The notes: a model not told the origin generated them from the letters alone. A DNA stretch of 64,000 nt from Streptomyces sp. CB02366 (GCF_001905905.1 NZ_LIVT01000003.1:372001-436000); one strand, 5' to 3'. Positions 25,669 through 35,339 are shown, counted from the first letter of the stretch. Numbers and translations are program-made.

Positions 25669-26484
25669 TCAGCGGCCCTCGGCGCTCGTCGCCGCCAGGG
25701 TGCGCAGCAGGGCGTCCGTGCGCTCGTCCATCGGGAAGAACGACTCCACCGCCAGCTCCGACAGGGTCACGTCGGCCGGGGCCCCGAAGGTGGCGATCGT
25801 ACTGAAGAACGCCATGTCGCCGAGGGGCGTACGGATGCGCAGCGGAACGACGATGCCGGCCGGGTCCACCGGGCCCGGGCCGGCGTCGAGGCCCGGCGGG
25901 GCGGGATAGGCGGACACCTCCTCGTACAGCTCCCGCAGCTCCCGGTGGCCGGTGGTGTCGGCCTGGTGTCGCAGCCGGCCGAGGGCGTGGGCGCGGACCT
26001 GGGCGAAGTTCAGGCACTGGGGGGCGAGCCCCTGCGGATGGAGGATCAGCCGCATCACGTTGCCGCCCGATTCCGTCAGGTGCGGTGGCACGGCGCCCAT
26101 GAGCAGGGACATGGCGCCGTTGCGGTCGACGATGTTCCACATCCGGTCGATCGCGGCGGCCGGGTAGGGCTCGTGACCGGCGAGCATCGCCCTGACGGCG
26201 GAGCGGACCATGGCCATCGGCTCGCTGTCGAACGGCGACTCCCGGTAGGCGGGTGCGTAACCGGCCGCCAGCAGGAGGCCGTTGCGGTCCCGCAGCGGGA
26301 TGTCGAGGTGCTCGGCGAGACGCAGGAGAAGCTCGCGGCTCGGTCGGGCGCGCCCGGTCTCCACACAGGAGAGGTGCCGGGTCGAGGAGTCCGCCCGCAG
26401 GGCCAGTTCGAGCTGGCTGAGCTTGCGGCGGCGGCGCCACTCCCGAAGCAACGGGCCTACGCGAGAAGGCTCCTGGGTCTCCAT
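25669..26484 (-). CDS. XRE-family regulator with MmyB-like C-terminal domain
   Basis: About 271 residues. Residues 10-70 are an XRE helix-turn-helix (PLLREWRRRRKLSQLELALRA, STRHLSCVETGRARPSRE). The rest matches the MmyB-like ligand-binding domain (NIVDRNGAMSLLMGAVPPHL, LRIRTPLGDMAFFSTIATFG, ESFFPMDERTDALL). The start METQEPSRVG at 26484 has a GGTGGGGGC site. It is divergent from a small membrane protein gene 114 bases away, the usual target arrangement for these regulators. The ligand is unknown. Confidence 0.88.
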   Translation of the reverse strand: METQEPSRVGPLLREWRRRRKLSQLELALRADSSTRHLSCVETGRARPSRELLLRLAEHLDIPLRDRNGLLLAAGYAPAYRESPFDSEPMAMVRSAVRAMLAGHEPYPAAAIDRMWNIVDRNGAMSLLMGAVPPHLTESGGNVMRLILHPQGLAPQCLNFAQVRAHALGRLRHQADTTGHRELRELYEEVSAYPAPPGLDAGPGPVDPAGIVVPLRIRTPLGDMAFFSTIATFGAPADVTLSELAVESFFPMDERTDALLRTLAATSAEGR

Positions 26485-26598
26485 GCCCCCACCGTACCCA
26501 GGCCGCCGCACCCCGCGTTCTTGACCCGGGAGGTCATGGAGTTCCGCCGTCCCCGCCTGGCACGGTGTCACCGACCCCCCGAACGAAGGAGACACGTG

Positions 26599-27030
26599 AT
26601 GTCGTACACCCTCGCCCCGACCGCGGCGGCCTCCGCCGCGGACGCCGCCCGCTTCCTCCGTCTGGTACTGCGCGTGGACAGCGTCAGCACCGCCGTGATG
26701 GGTCTCGTCCTGGTCGCCGCCGCCGCGCCCCTGGCCTCCCTGACCGGGATGCCGGTGGCCTTCGCGGTGGCGTTCGGGCTCTTCCAGCTCGGCGGCGCGG
26801 CCTGCCTCGCCCTGATCGCGGGCTACCCGGTGATCCCGCCCGCCCTGGCCAGGACCGTCGTCGCGGTCAACGCCGTGTGCGCGGTGGGCTGCCTGGTGAC
26901 GGCCTTCGCCGACTTCGTGCCGCTCAACGACGCCGGGGTGGTGTTCCTGCTGATCGGCTCGGGGATCGTGGGGGTCTACACCGCGCTCCAGTACACGGGG
27001 CTGCGGCGGATGACCGCCGGAACGGCCTGA
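26599..27030 (+). CDS. Four-helix membrane protein next to an XRE/MmyB regulator
   Basis: A 143-residue integral membrane protein with about four helices (VSTAVMGLVLVAAAAPLASL, FAVAFGLFQLGGAACLALIA, VNAVCAVGCLVTAFADF, VVFLLIGSGIVGVYTALQY). GAAGGAG precedes the ATG at 26599. It is divergent from the XRE/MmyB regulator and is likely its target. It may be an integral membrane protein of the small DoxX/YrdB-like kind, but no motif proves a function. It converges with the MocR gene 82 bases further on. Confidence 0.7.
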   Translation: MSYTLAPTAAASAADAARFLRLVLRVDSVSTAVMGLVLVAAAAPLASLTGMPVAFAVAFGLFQLGGAACLALIAGYPVIPPALARTVVAVNAVCAVGCLVTAFADFVPLNDAGVVFLLIGSGIVGVYTALQYTGLRRMTAGTA

Positions 27031-27112
27031 GCGGCCGCCCCCGGAGCGGGGCCCGGTCCCGCCGAACGGGCCGGCCGGACGGGGAAGGCGTGGCGGGCGG
27101 GCGACACGCCGT

Positions 27113-28456
27113 TCAGCCCTCCGCCAGGTCGTCCGGCGCGGTCCGGGCGAGTTCGGCGAGGGTGGCGAGGGACCGGGAGAGCACGTCCCGGGTGGGCGAC
27201 GCCAGCCCCAGGCGGACCGCGTGCGGGCCGCTCCGGCGGCCGACGCGGAACGCGGCGGCCGGGGTCACCGCGATGCCGTGTCGCGCGGCGGCGGCGACGA
27301 AGGTGTCGGCGCGCCAGGGGGCGGGCAGCTCCCACCAGCGGTAGTACGAACAGGTGGCGCCGCTCGTACGGAAGTCTCCGAGGTGGTGGTGCGCGATCTC
27401 CTGACGCGCCCGCGCCTCACGCCGCTTGGCCCGTACGAGGGTGGCGACGGCCCCGTCCGCCTGCCAGCGCGCCATCGCCTCCAGGGGGAACCGCATGGGC
27501 GTCCACCCGCCGGAGCGCAGGGCCCCCGTGACCCGGCCCGCCAGCGGGGCGGGGGCCACCGCGAACCCGAGGGTCAGTCCCGGGGAGAGCCGCTTGGAGA
27601 GGCTGTCCACGAGGACGGTCCGTTCGGGGGCGCGGGAGGCGAGGGACGGCAGGTCGTCCCGGAGGAAGGCCCAGACGGCGTCCTCGACCGCGGGGATCCC
27701 GGAGGTCAGGAGGACATCGGCCAGGTGGTCGAGCCGCCGTGCGGACATGGTGCGGGAGAGCGGGTTGTGGAGGACCGGCTGTACGTAGACGGCGTGCAGG
27801 GGTTCGGTGCGGTGCGCCTCCTCCACCGCTTCGGGGACCAGTCCGTCCTCGTCCACGGCCAGGGGCACGAGGGTGACGCCGAGGCGGGCGGCGATGGCCT
27901 TGAGCACCGGGTAGGTGAACTCCTCCACGCCCAGCCGGGCGCCCGGCCGGGTCAGCGCGGCGACGGCGGCGGAGACGGCCTGCCGGCCGTTCCCGGCGAA
28001 CAGGACGTCCCCCGGGTCGGGCCGCCCGCCGCCCCGCGCGAGGAGTGCCGCGGCGGCCTCGCGCGCGGCGGGGGTTCCGGCGGGCCCGACGGGGTGGAGC
28101 ACCGACTCCAGTCGGGCGGGGTGCGCCAGGTGCTCCAGGCCGGCGGCGAGCAGCGCGGCCTGTTCGGGGACGACGGGGTGGTTCAGTTCCAGGTCGACGC
28201 GGGCGGCGGAGGGCTCGGACAGGACGGGTGCGGGGGCGGGGGCGCCCGGTTTCCCGGTGACGAACGTGCCGCGGCCGACCTGGCCGACGGTGAGGCCCCT
28301 GCGGGCGAGTTCCCGGTAGACCCGGGCGGCGGTGGAGACGGCGATCGCGTGGCGGCGGGCGAACTCCCGCTGCGGAGGCAGCCGTTCCCCGGGCGTGAGC
28401 CGACCGCTCGCGATCTCCCGCGCCACGGCGTCCGCGACGGACCGGAAATCCTTCAC
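27113..28456 (-). CDS. MocR-type regulator (GntR DNA-binding domain fused to an aminotransferase-like domain)
   Basis: About 447 residues. Residues 1-70 are a GntR winged helix (VADAVAREIASGRLTPGERL, FARRHAIAVSTAARVYREL). The remainder is a fold-type I PLP domain; the PLP-binding Lys is in SLSKRLSPG at about residue 288. MocR proteins sense an amino acid or PLP aldimine and control neighbouring genes. The start is the GTG at 28456 with a GGGGGAGGGGG site. It is divergent from a LysE-type exporter gene, so control of amino-acid export is the likely job. Confidence 0.88.
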   Translation of the reverse strand: MKDFRSVADAVAREIASGRLTPGERLPPQREFARRHAIAVSTAARVYRELARRGLTVGQVGRGTFVTGKPGAPAPAPVLSEPSAARVDLELNHPVVPEQAALLAAGLEHLAHPARLESVLHPVGPAGTPAAREAAAALLARGGGRPDPGDVLFAGNGRQAVSAAVAALTRPGARLGVEEFTYPVLKAIAARLGVTLVPLAVDEDGLVPEAVEEAHRTEPLHAVYVQPVLHNPLSRTMSARRLDHLADVLLTSGIPAVEDAVWAFLRDDLPSLASRAPERTVLVDSLSKRLSPGLTLGFAVAPAPLAGRVTGALRSGGWTPMRFPLEAMARWQADGAVATLVRAKRREARARQEIAHHHLGDFRTSGATCSYYRWWELPAPWRADTFVAAAARHGIAVTPAAAFRVGRRSGPHAVRLGLASPTRDVLSRSLATLAELARTAPDDLAEG

Positions 28457-28633
28457 GGGTCCCCCTCCCCCTGGTGAACGGAACGGCATCGAAGCACAGC
28501 ATTGCACCGAGTGCAATGTCCGCTATTGAACCGACCCGGATGGCGGACCTAGGCTTCGATCGCACCGAGCAGACCGGTCGGTGCGCAGGGCGCCGGGCCG
28601 TCCGGCCCTCCGTGAACAGAGCGGTGGACGCAC

Positions 28634-29281
28634 GTGGTCGAGCTGAGCGGGGTGCTGGGGGTCGCGCTGGTCGCCCTGGGCATGGTCCTCACCCCGGGGC
28701 CGAACATGATCTATCTCGTCTCCCGGAGCATCACCCAGGGACGGCGGGCGGGGGTGGTCTCCCTGGGCGGGGTGGCCGTGGGCTTCCTGGTCTATCTGCT
28801 GGCCACGAACCTCGGCCTGTCCGTGGTCTTCGTCGCGGTGCCCGAGCTGTACGTGGCGGTGAAGCTGGCCGGGGCCGCCTATCTCGCCCATCTGGCCTGG
28901 TCCGCTCTGCGCCCCGGCGGCGTCTCCGTCTTCGCACCCGCCGACCTGCCGCAGGACTCCCCGCGCAGGCTGTTCGCGATGGGGCTGACGACGAATCTGC
29001 TCAACCCGAAGATCGCCGTCATGTACCTCTCCCTCATCCCCCAGTTCATCAGTCTGGAGAGGGGGGACGTGCTGCTCCAGGGGCTGGTGCTGGGGTCCGT
29101 CCAGATCGCGGTGGCCCTCGCCGTCAACCTGGGCATCGTGCTGGCCGCCGGAGCCCTCGCGGTCTTCCTCGCCCGCCGCCCCTCCTGGCTCCGCGCCCAG
29201 CGCCTTCTCATGGGCACGGCCCTGGGCGCGCTCGCGGTGTCGGTGGCGGCGGACACCTCCGATCCGGCCGCTCCGGGCTGA
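28634..29281 (+). CDS. LysE/RhtB-family amino-acid exporter
   Basis: A 215-residue membrane protein with about six helices. The LysE family opening (GVALVALGMVLTPGPNMIYL) and GRRAGVVSLGGVAVGF are visible, with LGLTTNLLNPK-like text as MGLTTNLLNPKIAVMYLSL. These proteins export amino acids such as lysine, threonine or homoserine. The GTG start has only a weak ribosome site. The 177-base region to the divergent MocR gene should hold both promoters. It converges on the vWA gene with an 11-base gap. Confidence 0.88.
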   Translation: MVELSGVLGVALVALGMVLTPGPNMIYLVSRSITQGRRAGVVSLGGVAVGFLVYLLATNLGLSVVFVAVPELYVAVKLAGAAYLAHLAWSALRPGGVSVFAPADLPQDSPRRLFAMGLTTNLLNPKIAVMYLSLIPQFISLERGDVLLQGLVLGSVQIAVALAVNLGIVLAAGALAVFLARRPSWLRAQRLLMGTALGALAVSVAADTSDPAAPG

Positions 29282-29292
29282 ACGCCCCCGGC

Positions 29293-30351
29293 TCAGAGCA
29301 TGACGAGCAGGCGGGTGCCGGCCTTGAGCTTCCTGTTCACCGAGCGGCTCTGCACATACACCTCCAGCTTGGGGTTGGTGCCGGCCTTCACCGAGACGGT
29401 CCCGCGCACGCCCGTGCCGAACAGGAGGTTGCGCGCCGCCTCGCCGGTGTAGGCGCGGTCGGTGTCCTTCTCGACGACGATGACCTCCTTGTCGGGCTGC
29501 ACCTGGACGCGGGTGCCCAACTGGTAGTAGCAGGAGCCGCGTTCGTAGGTGACGCCCGGGTGCGAGTCGACGAAGGCGCGGATCTCCGCCTCCTTGTCGA
29601 CCTTCAACAGGCGGTACTTGTCGGCCGGTACCGGTTCGAGGGTGGCCCGCACGTCGGCCACCGATATGTCCTGGCCGACGGCGAACAGGTTCTTCGTACC
29701 GCGCACGCCCTGTTCACGGCCGCGCAGGAAGCTGGTGGCGGCGGCGCGCACGGTGCCGATCGCGTCCTCGACGCCCTTCTGGGAGTCGGCGTCCCAGATG
29801 GCGATGTTGCCGGCGGGGAAGCCGTAGTTCTGGGCGGTGCGCTTCGCCAGGGAGTTCGGGACGAGGATCGCGGAGGTCCAGTGCCCCGGCAGCCCGCTCA
29901 TCTTCGCGGTGATGCGGTCGAGCCAGGGCCCGAGGATGGTCATGTCGCCGTCGTGCCGCCGGTCGCCGCCGGAGGCGTTCTCCTCGCCGTCCGTCACCAC
30001 GATCTGGAGGAAGCTGTGCTCGCCGTACTCCTCCCAGATGTGCCCCAGGTCGTCCAGGGACTTCAGGGACGCCTCGATGAGCGCGGTCGCGCCGTTGTTG
30101 ACCTTGTAGAGCCCCCGCATGGACGGAAGGTGCTTCACGTCCATGTCCCAGACCAGGTTCTCCACCCGGTGGTCGAAGGAGTAGAGGCTGATCCGGGTCT
30201 CGTGGCCGAGGCTGTCCGACTCCGCCTTCAGCCCCGCCACGAACTCGTCCACGACGCGGATCAGCTGACCCTGGTGCTGGTACATGGAACCGGAGGCGTC
30301 CACGACCAGAGCGACGTGATTCACCTTGTGCTGGATCCTGTTGGCGGACAT
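29293..30351 (-). CDS. von Willebrand factor A-domain protein
   Basis: About 352 residues. The MIDAS metal site is clear as VALVVDASGSMYQ (D18, S20, S22) with a later VVTDGEENA. The vWA domain covers about residues 8-205; the C-terminal 130 residues are beta-rich with no name known to me (VYVQSRSVNRKLKAGTRLLV at the end). The protein is cytosolic by sequence, as no signal is seen. GAAGGAG precedes the ATG at 30351. It is related in style to tellurite-resistance vWA proteins, but no Ter genes are adjacent. The binding partner is unknown. Confidence 0.8.
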   Translation of the reverse strand: MSANRIQHKVNHVALVVDASGSMYQHQGQLIRVVDEFVAGLKAESDSLGHETRISLYSFDHRVENLVWDMDVKHLPSMRGLYKVNNGATALIEASLKSLDDLGHIWEEYGEHSFLQIVVTDGEENASGGDRRHDGDMTILGPWLDRITAKMSGLPGHWTSAILVPNSLAKRTAQNYGFPAGNIAIWDADSQKGVEDAIGTVRAAATSFLRGREQGVRGTKNLFAVGQDISVADVRATLEPVPADKYRLLKVDKEAEIRAFVDSHPGVTYERGSCYYQLGTRVQVQPDKEVIVVEKDTDRAYTGEAARNLLFGTGVRGTVSVKAGTNPKLEVYVQSRSVNRKLKAGTRLLVML

Positions 30352-30508
30352 GGCTGGGCTCCTTCTCCGGTGCTCCCCGAGTGATGTTTCGACTGTATGG
30401 GGGGGCACTGACAGCGGAGCCCGGCCGCTTCCCGCCGGCCCGGCGCACGGCCGGACCGGGGCCCACGCCGATGGCGCGGACCCCGGCAGGAGGGGGCGGA
30501 ACCCCCGG

Positions 30509-32827
30509 TCAGTAGGCGGTGGTGAGGGTCGCTCCGCCGAACGCGGCGGCGGCGTACAGGCTGATGTAGTTCGCGCCGGCGCGCGGGTTGCTGATCGTCA
30601 GCGTGTGGGAGTTGCCGGAGCCGGTGGCGCGCTGGGCGGAGGAGGTGGTGGCCCACCCCGCGTCGCTGTAGTAGAGGTCGGCGTCACCGGTGCCGCCGCT
30701 GACGGTGATCTTCAACTGCCGGGTGCCGGCGGGGACGTACAGGTAGTGGTAGGAGTAGTCGCCCTTGGCGGCGGAGAGGCCGCTGCGGCGGCAGTTCTCG
30801 CCCAGCACCCGGACGTCGGGGTCGGTGCACTCGGCGACGGCGCCGCCTCCGCTCCCGCAGTCACCGGCGGCGCACCCGGCCAGCCAGGTCCGGAAGTCGC
30901 CGTCGTAGCGGGTGCCGACGGTGCCGGTGAGGTAGGTCCGCGCGGCGGCCCACTGCCCGGCGCGGTAGTGGCCGAGCACCTTGTCCATGTCGGCGGGGCG
31001 CTTCTCCAGCATGTACCTCACGGCGAGGTAGCCCCAGCGGTACACCCGCGTGGTGTCGTGGCTGTAGTCGGTGCCGAACAGCGTGCTGAGGGCGTACGTG
31101 CCCTTGCCGGCCTCGGTCATCGCCGCGGTGTAGGGCTCGCCCCGGTAGTGGTAGGAGATGTACTCCGCGAAGCCCTCGACCCACCAGACGGTGGGGGTGG
31201 ACATGTTCTCGGTGAAGTCGCCGTGCATGGTGAAGCGGCCGTCGAGGTAGTGCGTGTACTCGTGGTTGAGGTTCCAGATGTGGAAGTCCGGGCGCAGCCA
31301 CTCCGCCTCGTAGGCGATGAAGCGGGGCTGGTTGCCCACCGCGGAGGGGTCGCCCTCCAGGTACATGCCTCCGTTGTTGGTGTCGATCCCGTACATCGCC
31401 CCGGCGTACGTCTGGTAGTCGGCGCTGGAGTCGTAGGCGATGACCTCGATGGAGGCGTTGTTGTCACCGGCGACCGGGCCGTCGTCCTTGGCGATCCGAT
31501 GGAAGTACGCGTCCTGCTGGATGAGGCTGGTGCAGCTCGCGTTCAGCTCGGCGGAGGTCATCTGCTGGGCGAGGATGCGGATGCTGGGGCTGCAGGTGTG
31601 GCGGACCGGCAGCACCTCGCGCTTGAGGCGCTCCTGGAGGTCGCAGACCCCGTAGGCGGCGCAGTTCGCCTTGTCGTAGTAGTCGGCCATCTCCGCCACG
31701 CCCACCCAGAGCGGGGCGGTCGGGCCGGTGAGGGAGGTCTTGCGCAGGAGGTCGGCGGCGAGCGGGCGCGCCTTGGCCCGCAGGCTCTCGTGCTGGAGGA
31801 AGCGGCCCAGCTCCCGTCCGGCGTTGGAGGTCAGGTACGCGTGGTCGCCGTCGAGCAGGGAGAGGTGGGCGGCGGCGAAGCGGTGCAGGGAGTCGATGAC
31901 GCTCGGGTCCGCCTCGACGGCGCTGACGAAAGCGGGCACCTGGTGACCGCGGAAGGTCACCGTGTACACGTTGTTGACGGCGGCGAGCATCCGGGAGAAG
32001 GCGTTCCAGGAGGACGTGTAGTCCGCCAGCAGCCGCTTGACGACGGACAGGTAGCGGGCGTTCTCCTGGGCGCTGTCGATGAGGATGACCGCCTCGGAGA
32101 GGGTCTCGCCGTTCTCGTTGGTGACGTCGCGCGACCGGGGGGAGGCGAAGAAGCCGTCGAGGCCCGAGCGGACGGCGGTCCGCAGGGTGCTCCCGTACGG
32201 TCCGACGACGTCCGGGTTGTACCACTGGACGTAGTACCCGGCCCGGAGGTAGAGCACGAGCTGCGGGGTACCGGTGCTGCCGTCGCCCGGATAATAGGCG
32301 GCGTTGTCGCGCAGCGCGTAGGCCACGGTGGTCATCTGGGCCTCGCGGAAGGCCAGTCGGGCGTTCTCGCCGGTCAGGCTGAACAGGGTGTTCACGCAGT
32401 CGACGGTGGACGCCTTGATTTGCCGTACGAGGTCGGCCCCGGTGCGGCCGGTGAAGTCGGCCGGGTCGCACGCGGCGGCCGCCTTCGCCGAGGGCTTCTC
32501 GCCCGCCTCGCGCCGCTCGGGGGCGTCGTGTTCGCCGTACGCCTCCTTCAGGGGCGACTTGTCGGCGCTCACCGGGGGTATCCGGGACGCCTCCAGCCGG
32601 TCCTTGAGCTGGTGCTCGGCATCCTTGTCCGCGAACTGCTGCGCCTGCGGAGCGAGTTCGTCGGACACGGCGGGCCGGGACTGCTGCGACGCGGTGGATG
32701 CCGTGGCTGCCGAGGGGGAGCTCGGCTGCGCCTGGGCCGGCTGCGTGAGCAGCCCGAGGCCCATCGCGCCGGCCAGAGCCAGGGGCAGAACGGCGCCCAC
32801 ACCTCGGCGGACGAGTGTGGTTCTCAC
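30509..32827 (-). CDS. Secreted M9-family collagenase with C-terminal PPC domain
   Basis: About 772 residues. A Sec signal (VLPLALAGAMGLGLLTQPAQA) is followed by a variable linker, an M9 activator region, and the zinc peptidase with HEYTH at 522-526 and the third ligand in EGFAEY at about 551, a 28-residue spacing as in clostridial collagenases. The last about 80 residues are a PPC domain (LKITVSGGTGDADLYYSD) used in substrate binding. The GTG at 32827 follows GGGAGG. It cleaves triple-helical collagen outside the cell. It stands next to hydroxyproline catabolic genes, which suggests one collagen-using programme. Confidence 0.92.
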   Translation of the reverse strand: MRTTLVRRGVGAVLPLALAGAMGLGLLTQPAQAQPSSPSAATASTASQQSRPAVSDELAPQAQQFADKDAEHQLKDRLEASRIPPVSADKSPLKEAYGEHDAPERREAGEKPSAKAAAACDPADFTGRTGADLVRQIKASTVDCVNTLFSLTGENARLAFREAQMTTVAYALRDNAAYYPGDGSTGTPQLVLYLRAGYYVQWYNPDVVGPYGSTLRTAVRSGLDGFFASPRSRDVTNENGETLSEAVILIDSAQENARYLSVVKRLLADYTSSWNAFSRMLAAVNNVYTVTFRGHQVPAFVSAVEADPSVIDSLHRFAAAHLSLLDGDHAYLTSNAGRELGRFLQHESLRAKARPLAADLLRKTSLTGPTAPLWVGVAEMADYYDKANCAAYGVCDLQERLKREVLPVRHTCSPSIRILAQQMTSAELNASCTSLIQQDAYFHRIAKDDGPVAGDNNASIEVIAYDSSADYQTYAGAMYGIDTNNGGMYLEGDPSAVGNQPRFIAYEAEWLRPDFHIWNLNHEYTHYLDGRFTMHGDFTENMSTPTVWWVEGFAEYISYHYRGEPYTAAMTEAGKGTYALSTLFGTDYSHDTTRVYRWGYLAVRYMLEKRPADMDKVLGHYRAGQWAAARTYLTGTVGTRYDGDFRTWLAGCAAGDCGSGGGAVAECTDPDVRVLGENCRRSGLSAAKGDYSYHYLYVPAGTRQLKITVSGGTGDADLYYSDAGWATTSSAQRATGSGNSHTLTISNPRAGANYISLYAAAAFGGATLTTAY

Positions 32828-33535
32828 GTTGTTTCCTCCCATGAGGGGATCGGAGGCGCGCAGATGCGCGACCGATGGGATGGAGGGCGCGGGCCGGGGG
32901 GTGTCCTCACAGCCGTGGTGTCACCGGACGGAAGGGGTGCCGCCCAGATTTGACATGCTCACGCCCTGTGCCATGTACAATGGCACAGGTCACACATCAC
33001 AGGGAAGGCCCTGGGCGGAATCCGCTACGGCCTCTTGGTGAACACCGCGCGAACAACGGCCTGTTGACGCCCCCCTCCGGTAACCCGAAGCATGTCCAGG
33101 GCCACCGGGAAGCCCTCGGCCCCCTTCGGGGAAGCGGCAGGCCGCGCCGTATGTGCGCCGGGGCCCACGGCACGGGGCGACGGCCGCCCGGGGCGACAGA
33201 CGGCCTGCACCCCGACGCTGCACCGGGGAAGCGTCAGCCGGCGCGCGGCCCGGCCGGACTCGGCGGGCCGCCCACCGGATCGACCCGCTTCCGGCCGAGG
33301 CCAGGCCGCCGGGCCGGCCGGGGGCCGCCGAGAGCGGCGCCCGGACGCAGGGGCGGGCCGGTCGGCCGTACCTCTCGCGCCTGCCGCCGGTCTCGACCAT
33401 GCGGCCCGGCCGCCTCACCGCCACCCGCCCGCCGACCCGCCGCACGGCGGAGGAACCGTGGGCCACGAGGACGACGCGCTGCGCAACGTGACATTGTATA
33501 GTGCGGTGACAAATCACCGAAGGGGAACGGAACGC
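32828..33535. promoter_or_regulatory. 708-base divergent regulatory region with a 10-bp inverted repeat
   Basis: No credible gene is seen. At 32965-32974 and 32980-32989 lies a perfect 10-bp inverted repeat around five bases (left arm CCTGTGCCAT), 138-162 bases upstream of the collagenase start. On the collagenase strand it contains CCATTGTACATGG, close to the TTGTATACAA style of FCD-type GntR operators. At 33488-33500, just before the GntR gene, GTGACATTGTATA is a second related site. The middle part (about 33060-33470) is plain GC-rich sequence without visible features. Confidence 0.6.
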
Positions 33536-34246
33536 ATGAGTGAGCTGAAGTCCCGCAAACTCATCTCGGTACAGGAGCACCTGCGCGACCAGGTGGCCAA
33601 CGCGCTGCGTGCCGCGCTGATAGCGGGAGAGCTCCAGCCCGGCGTGATCTACTCCGCTCCCGCCCTCGCCGCCGAGTACGGCGTCTCCGCCACCCCCGTG
33701 CGCGAGGCCATGCTCGACCTGGCCCGCGAGGGTCTCGTCGAGGCGGTGCGCAACAAGGGGTTCCGCGTCACCGAGTTGTCCGAGCGCGACCTGGACGAGT
33801 ACACGGAGATCCGCGCCCTCGTGGAGATCCCCACCATCGGCCGCGTGACCCGCACGGCCTCCCGCGAGCAACTGGAGGCCCTGCGCCCGGTGGCCGAGGA
33901 GATCGTGGCCGCCGCGCAGCGGGGCGACCTGATCGGCTACCTGGAGTCGGACCGGCGCTTCCACCTCGACCTGCTCGCCCTCGCGGGGAACGCGCGCCTC
34001 GTCGAGACGGTGGCCGACCTGCGCAAGCGCTCCCGGCTGTACGGGCTCACCGACCTGTCCCAGGAAGGGTCGCTGGAGGGTTCGGCACGGGAGCACACCG
34101 TCCTGCTGGACATCATGATCGCGGGCGACGCGGAGGCGGCCGAGGAGCACATGCGCCGCCACCTCGCGCACGTCAGGACCCTGTGGGCGGCCCGGAAGGA
34201 GCAGGCCGACCGCGCGGCCCCGTCCCGCAGGCTCGGCGCGCGCTGA
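33536..34246 (+). CDS. GntR-family regulator, FCD subfamily
   Basis: About 236 residues. Residues 10-80 form a GntR winged helix (VANALRAALIAGELQPGVIYS, YGVSATPVREAMLDLAREG); the FCD ligand domain follows (LDEYTEIRALVEIPTIGRV, DRRFHLDLLALAGNARLVETV, AEEHMRRHLAHV) with the His/Asp metal-binding residues expected. The ATG at 33536 has AAGGGGAACGG upstream; a longer open frame is not used. It converges with the hydroxyproline epimerase gene. Related words in its own promoter, the collagenase promoter and the 39180 promoter suggest it controls all three. Confidence 0.88.
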   Translation: MSELKSRKLISVQEHLRDQVANALRAALIAGELQPGVIYSAPALAAEYGVSATPVREAMLDLAREGLVEAVRNKGFRVTELSERDLDEYTEIRALVEIPTIGRVTRTASREQLEALRPVAEEIVAAAQRGDLIGYLESDRRFHLDLLALAGNARLVETVADLRKRSRLYGLTDLSQEGSLEGSAREHTVLLDIMIAGDAEAAEEHMRRHLAHVRTLWAARKEQADRAAPSRRLGAR

Positions 34247-34336
34247 GGCGGAAGCCGGCTGAGCGGCGCAGGTGGCGGCGCGGCGTCCGGACGGCTCGGG
34301 CCCGCGCGCAGCGGCCGTCCCGCCCAGGGGCAGCGG

Positions 34337-35338
34337 TCACACGGTGAACCCCCTCGGATAGGGGTCCGTAGGGTCGAGCAGGTACTGCGCGGTCCCGGTG
34401 ATCCAGGCGCGGCCGGTGACGGAGGGCAGCACGGCGGGGCGTCCGCCGACCGTGGTCTCCGCCAGGAGACGGCCGGTGAAGCGGGAGCCGATGAAGGACT
34501 CGTTGACGAAGTCCTGCCCGGTCTTCAGCAGTCTCCGCGCGTGCAGTTGGGCCATCCGGGCGCTGGTTCCCGTCCCGCAGGGCGAGCGGTCGAACCATCC
34601 GGGGTGGATCGCCATGGCGTGCCGCGAGCGCTCGGCGGTGGAGCCGGGCGCCTCCAGGTAGACGTGGTGGCAGACGTCGATGGCGGGGTCCTCCGGATGC
34701 GCCACCGGGTTCTGCTCGTTGATCGCGCCCATGATGCCCAGGCCGGCGTCGAGCAGCCGTCCCTTCTGGGACCGGTCGAAGGGGATGCCGAGGTCGTCGG
34801 TGCGGACGATGGCGTAGAAGTTGCCGCCGTACGCGATGTCGTAGCGGACCGGGCCGAACCCCGCCACCTCCACGACCTGGTCCAGCGCGTGGCTGTAGGA
34901 GGCGACGTTCTCCAGGGTGACGGACTCGGCGCGCCCGTCGCGCACGGCGACCCGTGCGGTGACGAGACCGGCGGGGGTGTCGAGGCGGATGAGGGTCTCC
35001 GGTTCGACCGCCTCGACCATGCCCGTCTCCACGAGGACCGTCGCCACCCCGATGGTGCCGTGGCCGCACATGGGCAGACAGCCGGAGACCTCGATGAACA
35101 GCACGCCGAAGTCGGCGTCCGGCCGGGTCGGGGGCTGGAGGATGGCGCCGGACATGGACGCGTGCCCGCGCGGTTCGCACATCAGCAGGGTGCGCAGTCC
35201 GTCGCGATCCGCCATGAACCGCTCCCGCCGCTCGGCCATGGTCGCGCCCGGCAGGACGCCCACCCCGCCGGTGACCACCCGCGTCGGCATCCCCTCGGTG
35301 TGCGAGTCGACCGCGTGGTAACAGACCTGCGAGCGCAC
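34337..35338 (-). CDS. 4-hydroxyproline 2-epimerase (proline racemase family)
   Basis: A 333-residue enzyme. The two catalytic cysteines are present: CLPMCGHGTIG (C91) and DRSPCGTGTSA (C254). In proline racemases both cysteines deprotonate and reprotonate the alpha carbon; the residues around them and the context fit the hydroxyproline group, which turns trans-4-hydroxy-L-proline into cis-4-hydroxy-D-proline. The GTG start is one base after the stop of the upstream DapA-type gene, so the two are coupled. It is the last gene of the leftward operon. Confidence 0.9.
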   Translation of the reverse strand: MRSQVCYHAVDSHTEGMPTRVVTGGVGVLPGATMAERRERFMADRDGLRTLLMCEPRGHASMSGAILQPPTRPDADFGVLFIEVSGCLPMCGHGTIGVATVLVETGMVEAVEPETLIRLDTPAGLVTARVAVRDGRAESVTLENVASYSHALDQVVEVAGFGPVRYDIAYGGNFYAIVRTDDLGIPFDRSQKGRLLDAGLGIMGAINEQNPVAHPEDPAIDVCHHVYLEAPGSTAERSRHAMAIHPGWFDRSPCGTGTSARMAQLHARRLLKTGQDFVNESFIGSRFTGRLLAETTVGGRPAVLPSVTGRAWITGTAQYLLDPTDPYPRGFTV

Positions 35339-35339
35339 G

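Noticed and set aside
30326..32953. 875-codon rightward open frame opposite the collagenase
   Set aside because: Val/Gly/Ala/Arg-rich shadow of the collagenase reading frame.
33092..33535. N-terminal extension of the GntR regulator
   Set aside because: The frame is open but reads as low-complexity Gly/Arg/Pro text; the ATG at 33536 has a ribosome site and begins right before the family domain.
34337..35338. Reading the epimerase as plain proline racemase
   Set aside because: Both families share the two cysteines, but the operon of hydroxyproline enzymes makes the epimerase role much more likely.
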